Below are positions 8,585 through 14,092 of a stretch of DNA of 14,092 nucleotides, in pieces (the first letter of the stretch is position 1; each line of letters begins with the position of its first letter). Source of the stretch: Zygnema cylindricum (Eukaryota; Streptophyta; Zygnematophyceae; Zygnematales; Zygnemataceae); assembly GCA_037447655.1 (NCBI GenBank), contig JBBHKE010000181.1:1-14092 (forward strand), written 5' to 3'. The position numbers and the translations under genes are program-made. The notes under the pieces were generated by a model, which was not told the DNA's origin, did not search any database, and saw only the letters and a list, made by a program, of their open reading frames with translations.

Positions 8585-9119
8585 ATGACAGACAGAAGCG
8601 CACTTTGCCAATCCATCGACCACGAAGACATTATTGTCACACAACCTAATAGGTGGGAGGGAAGGGGAAGAGAAGGGAGGGGAGGGGAGAGGAGGGGATG
8701 GAGGGAGGGAGGGAGGGAGAGAAAATGCAAAATATTTTTGTTCTTCATTTGTTACAGGAGTTCGACTGTCAGCCTGTATGGGAATACACAAACCTAAAAT
8801 TGCTCCAATTCGGAGTGCACGCCCATCAAGTTCAGAATCCAGGGTGTGCACGAATCACGATGGGAGAAGCATAAGGGGAAAATAAGTCTCACGAGATAGT
8901 TTTAATTATAAGACTCGTAGCTCCATCGCTCTAACACCTAAGATTTATTGAACTTGGCAAACTTTTCAAACTGCAAAAGCAGAAAAAATGAAATGAAATG
9001 AAAATTCTAACATCTTGGTTTCTATGTTTTAATTCCTTTCAAATGAGGCATTCGATATTACTGTTTTTTTCTTGTCTTACAGGCTTCTTGACTGGAGGAT
9101 GCGGCAGAAAATCCAATAA
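8585..9119 (+). CDS. Possible spliced small ORF, 40 residues, unknown
   Basis: Three good plus-strand acceptors occur in a row: ttttcttgcag (to 8569), ttcatttgttacag (to 8757) and ttttcttgtcttacag (to 9082). Donors are gtggga at 8653 and gtatgg at 8776. Joining 8570-8652, 8758-8775 (an 18-base microexon) and 9083 onward gives an ATG at 8585 and an open frame of 40 codons to TAA at 9117-9119. It begins MTDRSALCQSIDHEDIIVTQ. An AATAAA follows at 9220-9225. No family is recognised, and an in-frame TAA lies just before the ATG. Some of the same sites read as splice sites on the minus strand too (donors gtaaca at 8757 and gtaaga at 9082). The strand is therefore uncertain and the unit could be non-coding. 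Confidence 0.25.
8655..8722. repeat. GGGA/GAGG purine microsatellite, block 3
   Basis: Imperfect GGGAAGG, GGGGAGA and (GGGA)n units. It sits in the first intron of the possible plus-strand spliced ORF, or upstream of a minus-strand acceptor. Confidence 0.9.
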
Positions 9120-9294
9120 TTCCTAGTTAGATATTTGGAATACTGTATATCGAACAGGATTTGCCGATACTGGATATGTTATACTTTGGACGATATGCAC
9201 GGTTATTTTTGGACTGAAGAATAAAGTGCGCTCATAAAATCGGAAAGATATTCGATATTGTGGTCACTGGTCAGCAATTCACCATACGCACTCA

Positions 9295-9525
9295 TACAGT
9301 ACACCGCGAATCGTTAGTAGCGTAGAAGTTTTTTTTAGCGTATAATAATAATTACCGTTATTAACGCTAATTGGGAATTTGAAAATTTTCAAAGAAATCA
9401 TCACTCTAATTAGAAATTAGGGTTTCTTTTAAATAGTATGGACAATTCTATTTGAGAATTTGGGAAAAGTTTGGGGGAACCGAATTAGCGTTCAATACGC
9501 AAACAACGATTCGCGGTGTACTGTA
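9295..9525. mobile_element. Pogo/Tigger-like MITE with TA duplication
   Basis: Bases 9295-9315 and 9505-9525 are perfect inverted repeats. Taking the outer TA pairs as target duplications leaves a 227-bp element (9297-9523) whose ends begin CAGTACACCGCGAATCGTT. A CAGT start, a CGCGAAT core and a TA target are typical of pogo/Tigger members of the Tc1/mariner group. The interior is AT-rich, has no transposase frame, and carries further TTAGCG and AACGCTAATT motifs near both ends. Confidence 0.8.
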
Positions 9526-9675
9526 CACCGCCAATCGCTATTAGAGTAAATAACGCTAATTCGGTGCCCTTTTTTCAAAAAAAAAAACCTGAAATACAAT
9601 CCATAATTCTATTTTTTCCATTATTCTAATTAGGGTTTTTTTTTCAATTAGCGTTAACAATGGAAGTACACTGCA
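9520..9675. mobile_element. Degenerate second copy of the same MITE family, head-to-head
   Basis: Immediately after the first element the sequence restarts with TGTACACCGCCAATCG, then AACGCTAATTCGGT, CTAATTAGGG, CAATTAGCGTTAACA and GTACACTG. This follows the reverse complement of the first copy in order, with internal deletions. The junction around 9515-9531 is a near-perfect palindrome of two ends with one base between them. Confidence 0.65.
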
Positions 9676-9718
9676 ATGGAAATAGTGTTGCGTACGTACA
9701 GGGTATCTCCGTATGAAA

Positions 9719-10634
9719 TAGTAGTGTTGTGTATCGGTAAAAAATTTATCGCGATAACAACGATACCGATAGTTATCGGTTATCGAACGGTCAGAGGTCC
9801 CGATATATCGGTCCGAGACAACAAATTCCATATCGGCGATAATTTAAAAAAATATAGTATGCATACAATATTACTTTATAACATACTGTATTATATTACT
9901 TACTTTATATAGCGTGGCATGCCACGTATACGAATCTGTTCCGTCTCTGTTTAACTGCCATTTATTACGAACAGCGCAGCAGATAAAAGTTGGCCGGTTA
10001 ACTGAACAGGAATTTTACGTCGACTTTCGGAATTGTATCGACAAACTGGTGAACATGGAACGGTAAAAGTACAACGGACGCAAAATAACATTCTGCACGC
10101 CGCCGAAATCGAACGGACAACTTGGAATGAGAAAATACGAGCAGACAGCCAGCGTGAGTGTCGGCATCCCAGAATGGCTCTTTTGGCAGCTTATGCCAAA
10201 ATGCCAACAGATTGACACGTGACAGGTCCTAAGTGGATCCTAAGGAAGAATGGGACAAAGCCATGGCGTTGGATGTGAGAGGTACATCGTTTTTACTGGA
10301 TCCGTACCAAAATCGTACAGTTTTCATGGCGGTTACTGTACTTTTTGTGTGATCTAATTTATACACCTCAATAGATAGGGGTTGTTAGAACGGCGCGTCG
10401 TGGGAAAAACACGTACATTTAAGTGTAATAGCCGTACATTTATCTGTACGGTCCGTACAATTATCGCCGATAGTTATCGATATCGGTGTTATCGCCAATA
10501 AAACCGATAAATATCGGGCATTTATCGGCGATAATACCGATAACGATATATTGTACCAATAAATCGATTATCGGGTACCCGAAAAAGGTACATATCGGTT
10601 ATCGGCAAATCCTTACCGATACACAACACTAGTA
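9719..10634. mobile_element. Non-autonomous DNA transposon, about 0.9 kb, TTATCG-rich ends
   Basis: TAGTGTTGTGTATCGGTAA at 9722-9740 is repeated as its exact reverse complement at 10613-10631. About 130-200 bases inside each end are packed with TTATCG, CGATAA, ATCGG and CGATAT motifs in both orientations, a pattern typical of subterminal transposase-binding sites. One reading of the borders is GTGTTG...CAACAC with a TAGTA duplication (9719-9723 and 10630-10634). The end sequence resembles some hAT elements, but I do not see their 8-bp duplication, so the superfamily is open. The interior (about 9850-10440) has only short frames, such as 10033-10215 (+), with no recognisable domain. Confidence 0.7.
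9913..9926. repeat. 14-bp perfect palindrome
   Basis: CGTGGCATGCCACG lies inside the 9719-10634 element. It may be a protein-binding dyad or chance. Confidence 0.5.
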
Positions 10635-11293
10635 TTTTGTCCTTCCTCACTATAAAGTGCCCACAGCTTCGGCACGTCAAACGTCATCCGGGCCCCACAA
10701 AAGTGGCATGTGGCTTACATCTGGCAGTCCAAGAGTTTTCGACGGTTTGATGCGGCGGAATAGAAATATTGGAGTTCCGAACTGAGCCTGGTTTGGTCCA
10801 TTTGTAAATTATTAGACATCTTTTAGACGCATAACCGATAGGTCGTTGGAGACTTTAGAGTTTAGACCATAGGATGAGGTGTACGGTACAAACGGTTTAC
10901 CTCCTTTATCGTCTATTTTGAGCTTTGAGTTCGAACATGTTTTTGTATGATGCCAAATAGCAGAATACTGAATATGCTATGAAAACTCGTAAGTACGCAT
11001 GGAATAGGGGGATCGGTACCCCAGGTATGGCGTTTTTGCACGCACTTTTGATCTATGAGAAGGTTGAAACCAGAAAATTCGCCATTCTTCTCAATGATTG
11101 TCCGCGGCCGAATATGCACCTCGTTTTTCGAAAATCTCCGAAAACCGGTGTCTACGTTTGAAAAATGTCTTGTCGAAGCGTGAATTGCTAAAGAATTATA
11201 AATCACAAGGAACTGCTGAACAGTTCATATGTGCAACTGTTTTCTAATGTACGAACTAATATTTTACGTGCAAAAAAATAAAGTCGGCGCAAG
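10635..11293. other. Unassigned stretch between transposons
   Basis: No recognised gene. Minus-strand frames here include 11206-10913 (97 codons, no known motif) and one reading ATCHFCGARMTFDVPKLW near 10700-10645. The second has a CxxC that could belong to a decayed zinc finger, but a stop codon lies just upstream in that frame. A minus-strand donor-like CAGATgtaagcc occurs near 10712. None of this adds up to a supported gene. Confidence 0.4.
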
Positions 11294-11425
11294 TTAGGCT
11301 ACGGCCCCATATGGTACGGGTTTTTTTCTGTTGTTTTTTGTTAAAACTTAGCGCCGTACTGCTAAAGTTGCAACCGTACGAAGAAATCGCAAATTTGTAG
11401 AGTACAATTTGCGTCATCCTTGAAC

Positions 11426-11797
11426 TTAGGGCACTTTCCCATGTAACCGAAACTTTAATCTTGTAACTTTGTTTATAGCGAAGATTCTCCGTACATCTTT
11501 ATGAGCATTCCGATGTAATCGCAAATAACTTGTTATTTCAAAAAGTGATAAGCGTAGGCGTGTACGAAACATGTGACACATAAACGGTACACAAAATGTT
11601 GCGAAACTTCCACTCAATTGCGATTTCAGACGTCCACCCGCACGTTGAACAGTTTCTGTCACTTCAAAAATATTTGCACGCCACATTGTCGACGTGGAGG
11701 TATTGCAGCTGTTTAGGGTTCGTGACATTGTGACGTCACGCGCGTCATGCTCAACTATGACAGCGCCCACGTCACAATTTCTAAAACTTTCCGCCAT
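11426..11797 (-). CDS. Open frame inside the inner element, unknown
   Basis: An ATG at 11797 opens a 123-codon frame on the minus strand that begins MAESFRNCDVGAVIVEHDAR. It crosses the terminal inverted repeat, and its TAA is supplied by the target-site duplication. No transposase or Myb-like motif is recognised. The start region aligns with the ATG at 12730 of the outer element (both ATGGCGG, later a shared ATGTCACG), but the outer frame stops after 43 codons. It could be the truncated start of an ancestral element gene or a chance frame. Confidence 0.25.
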   Translation of the reverse strand: MAESFRNCDVGAVIVEHDARDVTMSRTLNSCNTSTSTMWRANIFEVTETVQRAGGRLKSQLSGSFATFCVPFMCHMFRTRLRLSLFEITSYLRLHRNAHKDVRRIFAINKVTRLKFRLHGKVP

Positions 11798-12172
11798 GAT
11801 TTTCCGATTGTTGTTTTTTGTCTTTTCCTACTCTACTTGCCATCAAAATACGCTCAAAGATAGTCAAAAGAAATCGTTTCCATAGATCTTTCATTTGATA
11901 CCTTTCTTGCCTTTTTTCATTGCAAGAGTTGTGAGATATAAGCGTTAGTGGGAGAGGGAGAGAGAGAGAGGCCCTTTCACGGACTTCGCTTTTGCGAAAT
12001 GGCGTCCGTTGGTCGAGACCCCTCCACTGCCTCTGTACGAAAAAAGGTGCACAGAAAAAAGTACGTACAGGTTGTAAACGTGCAGTCTGGTTTTTTTTGA
12101 GGAAAATTTTGTCAAAAACCTCCGGCGCGTGCGAAATCATATGCATATTCGGCCACGTCGTGGAACTTTATT

Positions 12173-12198
12173 TAAAATCACCTCGCGAGGTGATTTTA
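12173..12198. repeat. 26-bp perfect palindrome in the inner element
   Basis: The sequence is perfectly self-complementary around CCTCGCGAGG, with A/T-rich flanks (AAAATCA...TGATTTT). Beyond it, AACTTTATT on the left and AATAAAGTT-like sequence on the right extend the symmetry with small gaps. A degenerate version lies in the outer element at about 12471-12530. Confidence 0.85.
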
Positions 12199-13078
12199 TT
12201 AAAGTTTGAAGATGATCTGAAAGTGGGTCGAAACTCGCTAAACGATAAACTGAATCGCGATAGACGACAAACTGCGGTACAACTAAAGTTTTAATGGAAC
12301 GTAACTTGTACGGTGGTCATTTGAATTTTTTGGTACGGCTGCAGATTTTTTCCTTTTTTTCCAAGTTATAAAGGAAAACGACAGAAAATAACTGTAACTT
12401 TAGCACATGGGAAAGTGCCCTTAGGATGTACAAAAATTTGTCGTCTTGTGCTTTTTCGACACACTGTCACGTCATCTTCAAACTTATCATAAATCACATC
12501 GGCGGTGTGTTTTAAATAAAGTAGAATCTTTTTCACAAATAAGAAAACGTATTATCACGTGTGAAAAGTTTTCAAAATTTTTTGACGACTGAAAAAAGTA
12601 CAGGGCTATTCGTTTTTGTCCGCATGCACCTTGTACGGTTTTTTTTTAGAAGGGGTCTCGATGGTGGAGTGTCATTTCACGTAAAGGTGTAAATTGTATA
12701 ATTTGCGAAGGTGAAAAATCTTCGAAGTCATGGCGGCGGGACAGGAGAGGTTTGCGCAAAGGCATGTCGTACAGCCACGGCTGCAAGGCTGCACGTCTTC
12801 GATGTCACGCAATGACATGCGACATGCCAAATCGTTTCAAAAAGTACGATGTGTCTTGTGACGCTTCAAAAAGTTTCGAAAAATACGGTGCGGCAAGTCA
12901 GATTGAGATTGTAGACGCTGACAGCCGTCACTGGCATTGTCGACGTATACAATCGTCACAAAGTTAAGTAACAATTTCAAGTAAACACATAGAAACACCT
13001 GAACTCCGGGTCCGCCGGATCCGCGCTAAAAAACAAATTAAGTTCGCTAAGTTACAAGTACATGGGGCCGTAGCCTTA

Positions 13079-13472
13079 TTTTATGTACATTACTGAACTT
13101 CTATTCTACCATACTGTAGCAACGTGTCAAGCGGGCTTAATAATGGGATGTCATTTGTAGAGCAGCGTGTCTATCGATCTTTCTTAAATCGATTCAGTAC
13201 TGCTCTTTCTTGATTTTGGTTTTCTGTGCAGAGCAGCACAGCTACGGAGCCGTATTGATCCTATAACGCGCTGTTTGTTTGACCTCCGTTTAATATGTTG
13301 CCACATCAAATATCTGCGTACAGAAAGAAAGGTTTGAGAATCAAACAAATTTCTAGCCTGCTGCAGGCAGTTTCGAGGAAGTTTGCCACATTAGAATGAT
13401 GTTCCACACTTTTTAGTTACATCCAAGCAGCCATATAAGCTTCTGAATAAGAGAGCTGTAGTGTCTGTAGCC
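13079..13472 (+). promoter_or_regulatory. Upstream region and 5' UTR of the zinc-finger/UBA/PUB gene
   Basis: No exon is recognised here. A GAGCAGCGTGT motif at about 13160 and GAGCAGCACAG at about 13232 form a loose direct repeat, and ATCGATCTTTCTTAAATCGAT (about 13173) is a small hairpin. No clear TATA box is visible. The start context GTAGCCATGG at 13467-13476 is favourable. The left border is the end of the outer transposon, so that insertion lies about 400 bases upstream of the start codon. Confidence 0.45.
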
Positions 13473-14088
13473 ATGGCATCCTTGGGCGCAACTGGTCTTT
13501 CTCTCGTTTGCAATCAGTGCAGTACTCAGCTGCGTAGCGCTAAGGAGGCACAAGATCACGCAGAGATTAGTGGTCATACGAATTTTTCGGAATCTACAGA
13601 AGCTGTGAGCACATGTAGTCCAACGAATAGCTGTGACATAGAACAAAAGTACGTATTTTTCGCCTTATTATATGGGCAAAAGGTGTAAAACAGGCGTGGT
13701 GCTCTAAGACTTTTACCGCACCACGCATAATTTACACCTTTTGCGTGTAACATACTGCGAAAAATACAATTTGTCTGTTCTATGAGATGTGACTGTGTTG
13801 TTCTACGAGCTTTGTCATTTTGCCTCCTGTCGTGGCTTCATGTTTTATTTTGCAAATACAGCTCTAGGCTAATTGACATGAAATGACAAGCACAGGAGTT
13901 GCGTTTTTGTTTTCTTTTGTTTATAGATTTTTGTTTATACTTTTATACTTGAAGTCTGTATCTGTTTACGTTCTTGTAAGATTTTTTGCCACTGATTGCG
14001 TTTCTAATTCAATTGTTTGATTATTTGGCTTGGACAGGTTTTGAATCTGGTATGTACAGTTTGTGGAAAGCCGTGTCGGAGCAAAACG
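13473..14088 (+). CDS. Plant zinc-finger/UBA/PUB protein (UBX domain-containing protein 1-like), first two exons
   Basis: Exon 1 (13473-13604) encodes 44 residues. The intron is gtgagc...ttggacag. Exon 2 (14038-14088) encodes 17 more residues in the same frame, and the window ends on gtaa, a likely donor. Residues 1-44 contain a finger C-x2-C-x12-H-x5-H (Cys13, Cys16, His29, His35) in LVCNQCSTQLRSAKEAQDHA followed by SGHTNFSESTEA. Exon 2, VLNLVCTVCGKPCRSKT, starts a second finger. This tandem arrangement matches the N-terminus of the plant family whose members continue with a UBA domain, a coiled coil and a C-terminal PUB domain (about 400 residues). Those domains imply ubiquitin and Cdc48/p97 binding, but they lie beyond the window. 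The start is the first ATG in frame and aligns with the start of plant homologues. Confidence 0.9.
13637..13784. mobile_element. Fold-back (MITE-like) element in intron 1
   Basis: Nested inverted segments occur in matching order: CATAGAACA (13637-13645) with 13776-13784, GTATTTTTCGC (13653-13663) with 13757-13767, GCAAAAGGTGTAAA (13676-13689) with 13731-13744, and GCGTGGTGC (13694-13702) with 13718-13726. A 15-base loop separates the arms. No clean target duplication was found, so the class is undetermined. RNA of the intron would form a long hairpin. Confidence 0.8.
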
Positions 14089-14092
14089 GTAA

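Larger units (their letters stand above)
11426..12423 (-). mobile_element. Inner PIF/Harbinger-like element inserted in its relative
   Basis: Perfect 16-bp inverted ends GGGCACTTTCCCATGT (11429-11444 and 12405-12420) are flanked by TTA at 11426-11428 and 12421-12423, giving 992 bp. Read on the minus strand it has the same order of landmarks as the outer element: a fold-back (12198-12173), GGGGTCTCGA (12022-12013), then ATG GCG (11797) with an open frame running to the far end. It also has a CT-rich insert (11949-11971) that the outer copy lacks. The perfect ends and complete target duplication show that it arrived after the outer element. Confidence 0.82.
11294..13078 (+). mobile_element. Outer PIF/Harbinger-like element, interrupted by a second element
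   Basis: The ends GGCTACGGCCCCAT (11297-11310) and its exact complement (13062-13075) are flanked on both sides by TTA (11294-11296 and 13076-13078). TTA is the typical PIF/Harbinger target. Removing the inserted element and one TTA leaves about 784 bp. In order it carries a degenerate fold-back near 12471-12530, the motif AGGGGTCTCGA at 12651-12661 and an ATG GCG GCG at 12730, which opens a 43-codon frame. It lacks transposase, so it is non-autonomous. Confidence 0.75.

Noticed and set aside
8539-8645. Minus-strand segment reading LCDNNVFVVDGLAKCASVCH
   Set aside because: It has a CT-rich acceptor, and a phase-0 donor near 8540 would join it to the 8338 frame. That donor is weak, no family is recognised, and the plus strand has equally good splice sites in the same place.
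8270-8851. Single long minus-strand frame of 193 codons through the GA repeats
   Set aside because: Most of it is Ser/Leu/Pro repeat from CT microsatellite. Only short islands look protein-like, and I could not join them into a recognised protein by consistent splice phases.
10640-10720. Possible BED-type zinc finger remnant (CHFCG) on the minus strand
   Set aside because: There is only one CxxC, no paired histidines in register, and a stop just upstream.
1-14092. tRNA, rRNA, CRISPR or bacterial operon features
   Set aside because: Nothing resembling these was seen. The spliced genes and intron composition indicate nuclear eukaryotic DNA.

Overview
The window looks like nuclear DNA of a streptophyte (land plant or charophyte alga). 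This rests on three intron-containing genes that can be recognised by translated similarity. They are the C-terminal two thirds of an NDR/N-MYC-downregulated-like (NDL) protein with the plant-type tail, the C-terminal exon of the dolichol-phosphate-mannose synthase subunit DPM2, and the first two exons of the plant-type zinc-finger/UBA/PUB protein (often named UBX domain-containing protein 1-like). Introns are T-rich or CT-rich on the sense strand and GT-AG, and much of the remaining DNA is microsatellite or non-autonomous DNA transposon. I cannot name the species. All assignments come from reading translations, with no database search.

Layout. 1-519: CT microsatellite and intron. 520-4780 (+): seven NDL exons ending in a clear stop; the introns carry a 20-bp minisatellite, (TA)n, (ATTC)n and a tandem duplication beside an acceptor. 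4781-7741: NDL 3' region with GGGA tracts, one weak minus-strand exon candidate (5140-5338), then about 2.2 kb with no recognisable gene apart from a G-quadruplex-type motif. 7742-7894 (-): DPM2 C-terminal exon; its first membrane segment is not found upstream, although an in-frame ATG GCC ACG | donor lies at 8237-8229. 8041-8722: GA-rich tracts around a GC-rich island. 8570-9245: splice-like signals on both strands and a possible 40-residue spliced plus-strand ORF.

9295-13078 is a transposon graveyard. It holds a pogo/Tigger-like MITE with a TA duplication, a head-to-head degenerate relative, and a roughly 0.9-kb element with 19-bp inverted ends packed with TTATCG/CGATAA motifs. It also holds a pair of related PIF/Harbinger-like elements, one inserted inside the other in opposite orientation, each flanked by TTA. 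13473-14088 (+): the zinc-finger/UBA/PUB gene begins, with a fold-back element in its first intron.

The three host genes are ordinary housekeeping genes and do not form a pathway together. NDL and DPM2 are convergent. The most interesting material is the nested same-family transposon pair, the DPM2 gene without a visible first membrane segment, and the strand switch of polypyrimidine tracts that follows the gene orientation.
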